64,000 nt of DNA from Vibrio sp. CB1-14 (GCF_040412085.2 NZ_CP115921.1:1740653-1804652), one strand, 5' to 3'. Positions 19,246-28,453 are shown, numbered from the stretch's first letter. Notes: a model not told the origin generated them from the letters alone. Made by a program: numbers and translations.

Positions 19246-20793
19246 TTACTTGTTGGTCGGTGTCTGTAGCTTCTCCATCACATCATCCAAGTTAAAGCTC
19301 GCTGCTTTTTGCCTTGGCGGAAATTCTTTGAAGGTCTCTAGGAACTTACCTACATATACTTGCGCCGGTACCAGTAGATAAACCCTATCGATCATCCAGT
19401 CATAGTAAGTGTTGGACGTCACGTCAGCGACTTCATAAGGATCCATTCTCAGGTTGAAGATTTTCGGTACACGAAGCGTAACAAACGGTTCTGCCCAAAT
19501 ACGCAGTGTTCCTTCTACGCGTTGCTCCATAAACACCACTTTCCAATTGTTATAACGCAGTGCGGTGAGATCGCCATCATCAGAGAAGTAGAAAATTTCC
19601 GCACGTGGAGACTCTTCAGTTTCCCCCGTTAAATACGGTAAGAAGTTATAACCATCTAAGTGAACTTTGAAGCTCTTGTTACCGGCTTGGTGCCCTTTAA
19701 GTAGCTTCTCTTTTACATCTGGCTCACCCGCTGCTGCTAGGAAGGTTGGTAACCAATCCATGTGGTGCATGATGTTGTTAGACACACTACCCGCTTCGAT
19801 TTTGCCTGGCCACTTAACCATTGCAGGCACTCGGTAAGCACCCTCCCAGTTGGTGTTTTTCTCGCCACGGAAAGGAGTGAGACCCGCATCTGGCCAGGTG
19901 TTCATGTGAGGGCCATTATCTGTGGAATAAAACACAATGGTATTGTCTTCAATACCTAGCTCGTCAACTTTCTTAAGCAGCTCTCCAACATGGTTATCGT
20001 GTTCAATCATGCCATCTGCATAATAACTGATACCTGATTTGCCTAGGTTGCCGTCTTTAACATGGGTACGGAAGTGCATGCGCGTCGCGTTCCACCAAAC
20101 AAAGAACGGTTTTTTCGCCGCGACAGCACGATCCATAAAATCGAGCGCAGCTGACAAGGTTTCTTCATCCACCGTTTCCATACGTTTACGCGTTAAAGGT
20201 CCTGTGTCCTCAATTTTACCGTCAGCAAATGATTTGATGACGCCGCGAGGACCAAACTGTTTACGAAATTCTGGATCTTTCGGATAATCGATGTTTTCTG
20301 GCTCTTCTTCAGCGTTCAAGTGATAAAGGTTACCAAAGAACTCATCAAAGCCATGGGCGGTGGGTAAAAACTCATCTTTATCACCCAAATGGTTTTTACC
20401 AAACTGCCCGGTCATATAACCGTGAGGCTTAAGTAGCTCTGCAATCGTGGCATCTTCCGCTTGCAAACCTAAATCTGCACCAGGAAGACCCACTTTGCTT
20501 AAGCCTGTTCGAAGTACGCTTTGACCTGTTATAAATGTCGAACGCCCAGCCGTACACGACTGCTCGCCATAATAATCGGTGAACATCATTCCACCTTTAG
20601 CAATGGAATCGATGTTAGGCGTCTTGTAACCCATTAAACCAAATGTGTATGCACTGACGTTGGATTGACCAATGTCATCGCCCCAGATTACGAGGATATT
20701 GGGTTTATCCTCGGCATACGCACTTGCTGAAACACCAATTAACGCGGTAGCCAATACAGCTAAGCTCCGCTTAAACCTTGTTGTCGTTGTCAT
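19246..20793 (-). CDS. Secreted type I sulfatase (paralogue 1)
   Basis: A 515-aa exported sulfatase hydrolysing a sulfate ester. ATG 20793 has AGAGG at good spacing and opens a signal peptide cleaved near SAYA|ED (residue 27); the longer frame adds 33 residues without support. Metal ligands WGDD lie at 37-40. The formylglycine motif is CTAGR (Cys80-Arg84), a variant with Ala in place of the common Pro, and GQFGKNHLGD, HGFDEFFG and DNGPHMNTW follow in family order. The Cys needs conversion to formylglycine, but no maturase gene is in the window. It is divergent from a close paralogue. The substrate is unknown; marine algal or host glycan sulfates are an inference. Confidence 0.9.
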   Translation of the reverse strand: MTTTTRFKRSLAVLATALIGVSASAYAEDKPNILVIWGDDIGQSNVSAYTFGLMGYKTPNIDSIAKGGMMFTDYYGEQSCTAGRSTFITGQSVLRTGLSKVGLPGADLGLQAEDATIAELLKPHGYMTGQFGKNHLGDKDEFLPTAHGFDEFFGNLYHLNAEEEPENIDYPKDPEFRKQFGPRGVIKSFADGKIEDTGPLTRKRMETVDEETLSAALDFMDRAVAAKKPFFVWWNATRMHFRTHVKDGNLGKSGISYYADGMIEHDNHVGELLKKVDELGIEDNTIVFYSTDNGPHMNTWPDAGLTPFRGEKNTNWEGAYRVPAMVKWPGKIEAGSVSNNIMHHMDWLPTFLAAAGEPDVKEKLLKGHQAGNKSFKVHLDGYNFLPYLTGETEESPRAEIFYFSDDGDLTALRYNNWKVVFMEQRVEGTLRIWAEPFVTLRVPKIFNLRMDPYEVADVTSNTYYDWMIDRVYLLVPAQVYVGKFLETFKEFPPRQKAASFNLDDVMEKLQTPTNK

Positions 20794-21123
20794 GTAAACC
20801 TCTACGTTAGTTGGTTGCATCCCGCCCATTAACATATAGTCGCTAACATGCATAACTACCACTAACACAACGGTTTTTCTTGAAAATGTCATCAGGTTAT
20901 AAAGCTGAATTATTCGACACTAATCACATACCATTCGGTAAGCTTTTTTGTTTCCATATATAGCTAAAGCTATTAGATATCAGTTAGATAAGAATGGTTA
21001 TAACTTTTCTTTATAGTCTCTATAAGACGACTTCCGCCTGCGACTCGCCTAAAGTGCCAAACATCCGGATACCTTTGGGTGTCTCGTTCAAATCCAATAA
21101 GTTAAAAAACGATGGAGTCTAGA
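20794..21123. other. Shared divergent promoter region of the sulfatase pair
   Basis: 330 bp without a gene separate the two divergent sulfatase starts. It holds several AT-rich stretches and short dyads (for example TAGCT-AA-AGCTA near 20962) but no site I can assign to a known regulator. Both promoters must lie here. Confidence 0.5.
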
Positions 21124-22689
21124 ATGGCGAACCACTTAAGTAAGATCGCAATGGGCGTAGGCCTTGTTGCTACATCTTCCGCAGCTATCGCAGCAGACCA
21201 ACCAAATATCCTAGCGATTTTTGGCGATGATGTTGGTTACTGGAACATTAGTGCCTACAACCAGGGCATGATGGGTTATGAAACCCCAAACATCGACCGT
21301 ATTGCTAATGAAGGTGCCTTGTTTACCGATCACTATGGTCAGCAATCATGTACTGCTGGTCGTGCAGCATTTATTACGGGTCAAGAGCCTTTCCGTACAG
21401 GTCTTCTTACCATCGGTATGCCAGGTTCGACGCACGGCATTCCAGACTGGGCTCCTACTATTGCAGACTTGTTGAAAGATCAAGGCTACATGACGGCTCA
21501 GTTTGGTAAAAACCACCTGGGTGACCAAGATCAACACCTACCTACAAAACACGGTTTCGACGAGTTCTTTGGTAACCTTTACCACCTAAACGCTGAAGAA
21601 GAGCCAGAGACTTACTACTACCCGAAAGACCCAGAATTCCGTAAGAACTACGGTCCACGTGGTGTAATCAAGTCATACGCAGATGGCAAGATTGAAGATA
21701 CCGGACCTATGACTCGTAAACGTATGGAGCACGCGGACGAGGAGTTCCTAGAAACATCGTTGGCATTCATGGAAAAAGCAGTAAAAGCCGACAAACCTTT
21801 CTTTATCTGGCACAACACAACACGTATGCACGTTTGGACGCGCCTACAAGAGAAATATCAAGGTAAGTCTGGAGTATCTATCTACGCTGACGGTATGTTA
21901 GAGCACGATGACCATGTTGGTATCTTGCTAGACAAACTCGATGAGTTAAAGATCGCTGACAATACCATTGTTATCTACTCGACGGACAATGGTGCAGAAA
22001 CTGTGACATGGCCTGATGGTGGTGCAACACCTTTCCACGGTGAGAAAGGGACAACATGGGAAGGCGGTATGCGTGTTCCTCAACTTGTTCGCTGGCCTGG
22101 GGTCATTGAACCTGGAACGAAGATCAACGAAATGATGGCTCATCAAGACTGGCTACCAACACTTCTTGATGCTGCAGGCGTTCCTGACGTGAAAGAGCAA
22201 CTTGCCAAAGGCTACAAAGCAAATGGCAAAGACTGGCGTGTTCACATCGACGGTTACAACTTTAAACCATTCTTTGAAGGTAAAACGGACGAGGCACCAC
22301 GTGATTCGTTGCTTTACTTCACCGCAAATGGTGAGCTTAACGCTGTTCGTTGGAATGATTGGAAGCTAAACTTTGCTGTTCTTGAGGGTGATATCTCGAA
22401 CGCTATCCGTTTCTCGCCAAACTGGCCACAAATTATTCACCTGCGTGCAGACCCATTTGAAAAAGCACCACACGAGTCGGGCATGTACCTTCGCTGGATG
22501 GCTGACAACATGTGGCTATTCGTACCGATTCAAGACGTGCTAGGTGACTTCTTCAAAACATTGCCAGACTACCCAATGCAGCAAGGTCAGATGATGAACC
22601 CAGCAGCAATTGATTACCAGTCACTGGGCCTAAAAGGCAAAATGCAACAGCTTGATCAACTTCAGAAACAAGTTGAGCAAATGAAATAA
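21124..22689 (+). CDS. Secreted type I sulfatase (paralogue 2)
   Basis: A 521-aa exported sulfatase. ATG 21124 (GGAG 6 nt upstream) starts a signal peptide ending near AIA|AD (residue 23). FGDD metal ligands lie at 33-36, the formylglycine motif CTAGR at 76-80, and the GQEPFRTGLL, GKNHLGDQ and STDNGAETVTWPDGG blocks follow. Long stretches are identical to paralogue 1 (for example HGFDEFFGNLYHLNAEEEPE), so the pair arose by duplication and inversion. The C-terminal extension (about 490-521) is Gln-rich and possibly coiled. It needs a formylglycine-generating enzyme encoded elsewhere. Confidence 0.9.
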   Translation: MANHLSKIAMGVGLVATSSAAIAADQPNILAIFGDDVGYWNISAYNQGMMGYETPNIDRIANEGALFTDHYGQQSCTAGRAAFITGQEPFRTGLLTIGMPGSTHGIPDWAPTIADLLKDQGYMTAQFGKNHLGDQDQHLPTKHGFDEFFGNLYHLNAEEEPETYYYPKDPEFRKNYGPRGVIKSYADGKIEDTGPMTRKRMEHADEEFLETSLAFMEKAVKADKPFFIWHNTTRMHVWTRLQEKYQGKSGVSIYADGMLEHDDHVGILLDKLDELKIADNTIVIYSTDNGAETVTWPDGGATPFHGEKGTTWEGGMRVPQLVRWPGVIEPGTKINEMMAHQDWLPTLLDAAGVPDVKEQLAKGYKANGKDWRVHIDGYNFKPFFEGKTDEAPRDSLLYFTANGELNAVRWNDWKLNFAVLEGDISNAIRFSPNWPQIIHLRADPFEKAPHESGMYLRWMADNMWLFVPIQDVLGDFFKTLPDYPMQQGQMMNPAAIDYQSLGLKGKMQQLDQLQKQVEQMK

Positions 22690-22740
22690 CGCTTCGTTTG
22701 GAACAAGCAAGCTAAACCAAGCGCTATAAACAAGCGCTAT

Positions 22741-22780
22741 AAAAAAGGCCAGCCACTTCGAAAGTGACTGGCCTTTTCTC
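22741..22780. terminator. Terminator between sulfatase 2 and the DUF3297 gene
   Basis: GGCCAG-C-CACTT pairs with AAGTG-A-CTGGCC (one mismatch) and is flanked by A and T runs. It serves both convergent genes. A 12-bp direct repeat (AAGCGCTATAAA) lies just upstream. Confidence 0.85.
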
Positions 22781-22791
22781 TTAGGTGTCAA

Positions 22792-23037
22792 TTAAACGTA
22801 AAACGCGTCAACTGTACCTTTAAGTTTGATCAGCATAGGTTGACCCCAACGGTCTTTTGCTTTTGGAGAAGGGATTTTAACCCATCCTTCGCTGATGCAG
22901 TATTCTTCAACGTCTGTGCGCTCTTTACCGTTTAGGCGAATGCCAATTTGGTGTTCAAAACACTCAGCCACGTGATGTGGGCTACGAGGGTTGCCTGATA
23001 GATGATCTGGTAATTCTGGCTTTGCGTTGTCGCTCAT
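22792..23037 (-). CDS. DUF3297 family protein
   Basis: An 81-aa cytoplasmic protein with the family signature LPDHLSGNPRSPHHVAECFE and IGIRLNGKERTDVEEYCISEGW. DUF3297 proteins are short, widespread in proteobacteria and uncharacterised. The start codon has GGTTATCACC just upstream with a weak ribosome site. It stands alone and is convergent with sulfatase 2. Confidence 0.85.
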   Translation of the reverse strand: MSDNAKPELPDHLSGNPRSPHHVAECFEHQIGIRLNGKERTDVEEYCISEGWVKIPSPKAKDRWGQPMLIKLKGTVDAFYV

Positions 23038-23197
23038 GGTGATAACCTGAATGAGTTAGTGAAAAGTGGCTCATTGTAGTCAATACATTCCACCTGCTCA
23101 ACTAGTCTCTGACGATGTCACGCTATTTTCACGTACAATCTCTACAACACTGATCGTTTGCCCATCAATTGGACAATTAACAACCCAGTAAAACAAG

Positions 23198-23437
23198 TTA
23201 TTCCACGTAATCCTCGATGATCTTAGTACCGCATACCTCGCAGACGCGGTGACAGGAATAGGCGTGGGTGGACGTCATCAGTCCGCCAAACACCCAGCCT
23301 TTTAATAGGTTAGCCAAAAATGCACTATTGTCTTGTGAATGTTCACCTTCCGCTAAAGCCGGTTTTTCAACCAGTACCACAATGTGTTTCGTTTCAGCGC
23401 AACAAACACTGCATACACAGTTTTCAATCCTTTGCAT
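23198..23437 (-). CDS. Small Cys-rich protein, possible zinc binding, 79 aa
   Basis: ATG 23437 is preceded by CAGGAG at 7-nt spacing and is preferred to the longer frame. Near the N-terminus is NCVCSVCCAE and near the C-terminus CHRVCEVCGTK: two CxxC-type knuckles about 55 residues apart, which could bind one zinc. The middle part is neutral and mildly hydrophobic (NSAFLANLLKGWVFGGLM). I do not recognise the family. It lies downstream of the Zur-box endopeptidase on the same strand with a gap of about 160 bp; whether it shares that transcript is not clear. Confidence 0.6.
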   Translation of the reverse strand: MQRIENCVCSVCCAETKHIVVLVEKPALAEGEHSQDNSAFLANLLKGWVFGGLMTSTHAYSCHRVCEVCGTKIIEDYVE

Positions 23438-23599
23438 GAAGGCACTCCTGATAATCAAACCATTGATTTGGGGTCGATTGTAATTCAAGCAAACCACAAA
23501 CTATGTTAACCAGGTAGCATATTCAAGAACAGTTTTTGGCTAATTTTCAAACACCAGTACATCAAACTATTTCAAGCGCTATTAAAAAAGTCCAAGACA

Positions 23600-24883
23600 C
23601 TAAACATCACTGTCTTTCATTGGTTGCTCTTGGTTTGCCATGCGTTTATTGGCAACTCGGCGATCAAAATCTGAAATACGCGCTAAGAACTGGCTCTTTT
23701 CCTCCTTTGAAATAGATGTCGCCAAAGGAAGGTCTGCCGTAAGTGGGTTTACGGCACGATTTCGCACCAGCACTTCAAAATGGAGGTGTGGACCTGTCAA
23801 TCGACCTGTTGCACCCGCAAGCGCAATCTTCTGGCCGCGTTTCACTTGTTGTCCTTGTCTCACCAAAAATTTAGACAAATGTAAGTAACGTGTGGTGTAA
23901 ACACTGTTGTGTTCAATGACCACATACTTGCCAGCGTAAGGATGGTTGCGGATAGCTATTACCTTACCATCACCAGTTGAATAGACCGGTGCACCCACAG
24001 GTGTCGCGAAGTCGGTGCCGTTGTGGGGAGATATTCTTCCTGTTACCGGATGCTTACGCTTAGGGTTAAAGTGGGAGGTTACTCGGCGATAGGCCTTGCC
24101 TATAGGGTAGCGGTCAAAAGCTTGTTCTAAGCTATTGCCATCACGGTCATAGAAGCGACCGTCATCAGCTAAGAACGCTGCAACCTCTCGATTACCCAAT
24201 GCAATGGAAATACCTTGAACTTCAGCGTTACCCGTTGGGTGATTACCCAAGTATTGGTGATTAACCAAAATCTCGAAACGATCACCCGCACGTAATTCTC
24301 TGGCGAAGTTAACTTTGTCCCTCAACACTTGAGTAATATTTGCAATCTGCCTTGTCGAAAGACCAGCTCGATGCGCAGAAGTAGAAAAGCTGCCGTGAAC
24401 CTCTCCGGAATACAAGGTTTCTTTCCAGTCACCCTGCTCCTCTTCAAAGCGATACTCAAACGACCCATCTGATTCTTTACTATAGATAGCGCGTTCTACC
24501 AAGCTCTGATGGAAGATCATCGACTGTAACTGTTTTGATTGTGAGTCGATAATAAGCTCGAGATGATCGCCTGGTTTGATAGTGTCGAGTTTTAATACAT
24601 TCAGGTCAGCTTCTAGAACATGCTGAAGAGTTGAGTAACCAAGGTTCCATGATGAGAAAACGGAACTTAAGGTATCCCCTACTTTGACAAAGTAGTGAAC
24701 TCGAGTTGAATGGTCTTTTGGCTGGTCTAGATTCGAAAAAGAATCCAAAACTGTCTCTCCTAGATAAGGAGTCACCTTTATTTCAACAGACTCTGGTGTC
24801 GGTTCAGGCAGAAAGCTAATTAAAGAAGCAATAGAGAGAGCGATGACAGCAGTAGTCATCAAGATAGGACGAAGAAGCTTCAT
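23600..24883 (-). CDS. shyB: M23 peptidoglycan DD-endopeptidase, ShyB-like
   Basis: A cell-wall hydrolase that cuts peptide crosslinks so that new peptidoglycan can be inserted. From ATG 24883 the protein has 427 aa; a TTG at 24907 would add 8 residues but overlaps the operator. An N-terminal membrane segment lies at about 7-26, a LysM/OapA-like domain at about 62-113, an inner domain at 115-250 and the LytM/M23 catalytic domain at about 265-385 with HNGTD (His287, Asp291), His335 and HLHFE (His366, His368). These are the zinc ligands. The Zur box just upstream matches V. cholerae ShyB, a Zur-controlled endopeptidase made in zinc starvation. Confidence 0.87.
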   Translation of the reverse strand: MKLLRPILMTTAVIALSIASLISFLPEPTPESVEIKVTPYLGETVLDSFSNLDQPKDHSTRVHYFVKVGDTLSSVFSSWNLGYSTLQHVLEADLNVLKLDTIKPGDHLELIIDSQSKQLQSMIFHQSLVERAIYSKESDGSFEYRFEEEQGDWKETLYSGEVHGSFSTSAHRAGLSTRQIANITQVLRDKVNFARELRAGDRFEILVNHQYLGNHPTGNAEVQGISIALGNREVAAFLADDGRFYDRDGNSLEQAFDRYPIGKAYRRVTSHFNPKRKHPVTGRISPHNGTDFATPVGAPVYSTGDGKVIAIRNHPYAGKYVVIEHNSVYTTRYLHLSKFLVRQGQQVKRGQKIALAGATGRLTGPHLHFEVLVRNRAVNPLTADLPLATSISKEEKSQFLARISDFDRRVANKRMANQEQPMKDSDV

Positions 24884-24904
24884 AATGGTGATACGAAAAA
24901 CAAA

Positions 24905-24927
24905 CAATTGTTATATTATAACATCTC
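24905..24927. promoter_or_regulatory. Zur box upstream of the endopeptidase gene
   Basis: The core TGTTATATTATAACA (24909-24923) is a perfect 15-bp dyad identical to the core of the gamma-proteobacterial Zur consensus. Read on the gene's strand, the -10-like hexamer TATAAT lies inside the box, 30 to 40 bp from the start codon, an ideal repressor position. Confidence 0.85.
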
Positions 24928-25081
24928 CCATCAAGTAAAGAAAACATAACTATTGCCCAACTTTGTATCAAACGGTGAGCAGAAAACTACGCCATCATAC
25001 TATAAAACCTAATCACAAAAGAAAAACACCACAAAATCTTTCAATTTTATGGCGTTTCTTGGTTCAAAGTATCAGGACGGT

Positions 25082-25990
25082 CTATGGCACACCATGACCT
25101 TTAGATGCTACCCAAACTCGATACCACTGCTCACGAGTTAGCTCAATGTCTAACGCCGAAATAGCGGCTTTTACACGCTCAATCTTACCAGAGCCAATGA
25201 TAGGAAGCGGGTTAGATGGCAGACGTTTCACCCAAGCGTAAATCACTTGGTCGATGCTTGTCGCGCCGACTTCTGCTCGAATCGCTTCAAGTTCACTGCG
25301 AACACGCTGGGCTTGTTCAGATTGACCATTAAAGATCTCACCACCAGCAAGAGTAGACCAAGCCATTGGCTTCACTCTTAGTTGCTGTAGCTGATCTAAA
25401 GTACCATCGTGAGCAACTTCAAAGTTAATTGGGTTGATTTCAACTTGGTTAGTGACCAGAGACTTGCTTAAGCGCGATTGCAGTAACTCATACTGACGCG
25501 GCGTGAAGTTAGATACACCAAAGTGTTTCACTTTACCGATTTTATACAACTCGTTAAATGCATCGGCGACTTCGTCAGCATCCATTAAAACGTCTGGACG
25601 GTGAATCAGCAGAACATCAAGCTCATTCACACCCAGTCTCTGTAGAGAGTTATCTACCGATTCATAAATGTGCTTTGCACTGGTGTCATAATGGTTGATC
25701 TTGCGATCTGAGAACTTGTCACTACATAGCTTAATATCGCACTTTGAAACGATCTGGATTTCCTCACGGACTGATGGATCCAGTGCCAGCGCTTCACCAA
25801 ATAGTGTCTCACACTCATAGTTGCCATAAATATCGGCGTGATCAACGGTCGTCACACCCAGTTCGATATGCTGTTTAAGGAAGGTCAAACGTTCTTGCGG
25901 TGTCATCCCCCAATCAGCCAAACGCCAATACCCCTGAACCAGCTCGGAAAATTCCGTCCCATTTGGCGCCATCGTTACTTTAGAAACCAT
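25082..25990 (-). CDS. Aldo/keto reductase, YdhF-like
   Basis: A 302-aa NADPH-dependent (alpha/beta)8-barrel oxidoreductase. The catalytic tetrad is visible: Asp50 and Tyr55 in GVTTVDHADIYG, Lys in IVSKCDI (about 84) and His in LLIHRPD (about 130). The cofactor-phosphate loop IIGSGKIERV is near residue 264. The overall wording resembles E. coli YdhF. AAGGAG precedes the ATG. It is divergent from an XRE-type regulator, which is a reasonable candidate regulator for it. Confidence 0.88.
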   Translation of the reverse strand: MVSKVTMAPNGTEFSELVQGYWRLADWGMTPQERLTFLKQHIELGVTTVDHADIYGNYECETLFGEALALDPSVREEIQIVSKCDIKLCSDKFSDRKINHYDTSAKHIYESVDNSLQRLGVNELDVLLIHRPDVLMDADEVADAFNELYKIGKVKHFGVSNFTPRQYELLQSRLSKSLVTNQVEINPINFEVAHDGTLDQLQQLRVKPMAWSTLAGGEIFNGQSEQAQRVRSELEAIRAEVGATSIDQVIYAWVKRLPSNPLPIIGSGKIERVKAAISALDIELTREQWYRVWVASKGHGVP

Positions 25991-26057
25991 GGGTTATCTC
26001 CTTATTTAAATCTGCCCACATCCTAAGCTTGTTTACCAAGGCTCACAACGGGTAAAA

Positions 26058-26071
26058 TTCGAAAAAACGAA
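26058..26071. promoter_or_regulatory. Candidate XRE operator TTCG-A6-CGAA
   Basis: The inverted repeat TTCG-AAAAAA-CGAA lies 15 bp before the XRE start and in the divergent AKR/XRE region. Related sequences occur upstream of porin 1 (see the entries near 26704 and 26793). Confidence 0.4.
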
Positions 26072-26086
26072 CTGGAGTACGAAGTT

Positions 26087-26545
26087 GTGAGCTTTGCTGA
26101 AAGACTTAAAGAATTGATTGGACAAGAAAGCGTCAGTGGCTTCGCTCGCCGCGTTGAACTCTCTGAAGCACTTATACGCAAATATCTTAAAGGCAGTGAA
26201 CCAAGCTTAGCAAAAGCTAATCAAATCGCGATGAAAGCCAACTGCTCACTTGAGTGGCTAGCCACTGGCTGCGGCTATTTATATCGTCAAGCAGAAGTGG
26301 TTGATATGCCCGCCTACCAACTCGCTCACGAAACCGTACTAGGTAATAAGCTCGCTGAAAGTGACACCCTCACTCATCGCAAACTCATCATCGCTTATCA
26401 ATACTTACGTGCGACTAAGAAAAGTGATGGGCATTTAGATGCTCATGGTATGAAAAGGTGCTTGCTAGCATCACTAACTAATAAATTACCCACTAAAAAC
26501 CCCAGAGCATTTACACCAACTCAAACCCGCGCAACAAAATCGTAA
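26087..26545 (+). CDS. XRE-family (phage-repressor-like) regulator
   Basis: A 152-aa protein starting at GTG 26087 with GGAG 9 nt upstream. The N-terminal helix-turn-helix (about 3-62) has SGFARRVELSEALIRKYLKG and ends NCSLEWLATGCGYLY, the pattern of phage CI-type repressor N-terminal domains. The C-terminal part is a short helical tail without a peptidase or sugar-binding domain. It is divergent from the aldo/keto reductase and upstream of porin 1 in the same orientation. It may regulate one or both. No phage genes are nearby. Confidence 0.82.
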   Translation: MSFAERLKELIGQESVSGFARRVELSEALIRKYLKGSEPSLAKANQIAMKANCSLEWLATGCGYLYRQAEVVDMPAYQLAHETVLGNKLAESDTLTHRKLIIAYQYLRATKKSDGHLDAHGMKRCLLASLTNKLPTKNPRAFTPTQTRATKS

Positions 26546-26703
26546 CATCCATCTGTGACACATAGATTATACCGCCCCATGTATTCGCATTACAAATAGT
26601 TCAACATTCACTCCTTTGATAAATGTGACCAAGATTAAACGCATGTTTGAATAAAATACCTTACACTAATATCAACAAACAGATTTATTAAGAGCAAAGG
26701 AAT

Positions 26704-26808
26704 ATTCCACAAACCGAATATAACCAACTCTCCAATAATGTCCCCCAATAGTGGTATTCGAAAATTGAAATATTTTTGAAGGGGGTTCTTATATCCGAAA
26801 AACGGAAT
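26704..26808. promoter_or_regulatory. Repeated ATTC...GAAT dyads in the porin-1 promoter region
   Basis: Three imperfect dyads occur upstream of porin 1: ATTCCACAAACCGAAT (26704-26719), TTCGAAAATTGAA (about 26757-26769) and ATCCGAAAAACGGAAT (26793-26808). They share A-rich centres and arms with the XRE-gene site. The last one would also form a hairpin in the mRNA leader close to the ribosome site. Confidence 0.35.
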
Positions 26809-26828
26809 AAATATAAAAAGGAATACAT

Positions 26829-28037
26829 ATGAAAAGTCTATTCAAGCTTTCTACTTTGGCAGTAAGTGTGTTTGCAGCATCGCAAGTTGCTGCAATTGAG
26901 TTGTATAATTCTGAAGGTACTAGCGCAAACATGTACGGCGGTATTGCAGCACAAGTCAGCGCATATGATTATGACGAATCAACGATTATCGGCAATGACG
27001 CAGGCTTTGCTTATAACTCAGACCAAACTCATATTGAAGATCCAGGCTCATGGTTTGGTTTTGATATCAAACACCAAATGGGTAAAGTGTATGGTCTTGC
27101 AAAAATTGAATGGGATGTAGACTTTTCAACATCGACAGACCTTGATAGTCGCCGCGCGCTAACCGCACGTCAGACATTTGCTGGTTTCGGCCACGATGAT
27201 TTTGGTTCAATTACTATTGGTCGCCAAGAGAGCCCCTACATGAAAACGGACAAGGGCTACTACGCATACTGGGTTGGTGGTCTTAACATGATGCAATCTG
27301 ACGAACTTGGTAGTCGCCGTTCTCAAAACACAGTAGTTTGGCAGAATGATTTTGATAACCTTTATATAGGCCTACAATATCAAGCTCGCCGCAGCGTAGA
27401 TGACCTAATTACCTTTGGTGGTAACGGCCTGAACTTTGGCTCATTGCTAGAAGTTAATGGTGATCCTGTAACAATCAAAGGCGGTTATGGCGCAGCAGTT
27501 GCCTATACTATCGAGCAAACTGGCACATATTTAGCGGCAGCTTACAACCAAGCTAACGATATCAACGGTTCTTTCATTGACCTTCTTGGAATCCCTGATG
27601 CTGCAGCGGCAATTACAGCTACTGACGCAGAAGTTAAGCAGTACGCACTAGCACTTGAGCAACACTTGCTAGATGGCGCATTATCACTTTCTGCGCGTTA
27701 CGAAGAATTTACAGCAAAAGACGGCCTAAATTCATTTGACTCAAAAACGACTACATTTGGCCTTGGCGCAAACATGTACGTGTCTGAAACAGTCCGTATT
27801 TACGGTGGCTACGAAATGGCCGAAGAGAAAGACGAAAAACTTGGTCGTACTAAGACTGAAATGACTTCGTTTAACCTAGGTGCGGCATACGCTCCCGTGC
27901 CTTGGGGTGAAGTTTACCTAGAAAGCTATACGGACGATCTTAAACTTAACGATGGTCTGAACTTCAATGACTTTACTTCTGTTGGCGTTGAATCCAAAGG
28001 CACTCACTTCTTCCTAGGTGCTGCAGTATTCTTCTAA
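26829..28037 (+). CDS. General porin (tandem copy 1)
   Basis: A 402-aa outer-membrane trimeric porin. A signal peptide is cleaved near AVAA|IE (residue 22). The mature protein shows alternating beta-strands, the ARQTFAGFGHDDFGSITIGRQESPY constriction-loop region (about 115-140), and the terminal Phe (AAVFF) needed for Bam-assisted insertion. AAAAAGGAATACAT before the ATG is a good ribosome site. It is about two-thirds alike to the next gene. Substrate range is unknown. The dyad-rich upstream region suggests regulated expression. Confidence 0.93.
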   Translation: MKSLFKLSTLAVSVFAASQVAAIELYNSEGTSANMYGGIAAQVSAYDYDESTIIGNDAGFAYNSDQTHIEDPGSWFGFDIKHQMGKVYGLAKIEWDVDFSTSTDLDSRRALTARQTFAGFGHDDFGSITIGRQESPYMKTDKGYYAYWVGGLNMMQSDELGSRRSQNTVVWQNDFDNLYIGLQYQARRSVDDLITFGGNGLNFGSLLEVNGDPVTIKGGYGAAVAYTIEQTGTYLAAAYNQANDINGSFIDLLGIPDAAAAITATDAEVKQYALALEQHLLDGALSLSARYEEFTAKDGLNSFDSKTTTFGLGANMYVSETVRIYGGYEMAEEKDEKLGRTKTEMTSFNLGAAYAPVPWGEVYLESYTDDLKLNDGLNFNDFTSVGVESKGTHFFLGAAVFF

Positions 28038-28453
28038 TGCCATCTTGAGTTAGACACTAACTAGTAAGTTTCCTTTAAAGCCCTTTGTACATTTCTGTGC
28101 AAAGGGCTTTTATTTATCCCCCTAATCACTTCTCTCAGCGACTCGATCAACAAAGAAGCTTTCAGCTCAATAAATGAGCACACATTATCCCTCAATTACC
28201 AATCATACAAATATCCAATAGTTCAGACCACAAACCATGTATAACCCCAACAAATAAAAATTAATAAAAATATAAACTGTGATTTCAACCCGATATTCAT
28301 CACCATTTTATCCATAGAATCCACATCAAAATAATCTGAAAAGGAAGCAATTCAGCACAAAACAAGAATAGACACTGTTAATAGACCTCATTCATTAACT
28401 ACGTACTACCCATAAGCAATCCAACCAATCAACTACCACTAGAACGAATACAT
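28038..28453. other. Intergenic region between the two porin genes
   Basis: Apart from the porin-1 terminator at 28077-28114, this 416-bp stretch is AT-rich with no open frame and no site I can name. The last 14 bp (GAACGAATACATATG context) match the region before porin 1, which fits tandem duplication. Confidence 0.5.
28077..28114 (+). terminator. Terminator of porin 1
   Basis: AAAGCCCTTTG pairs with CAAAGGGCTTT and is followed by T's. Confidence 0.9.
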
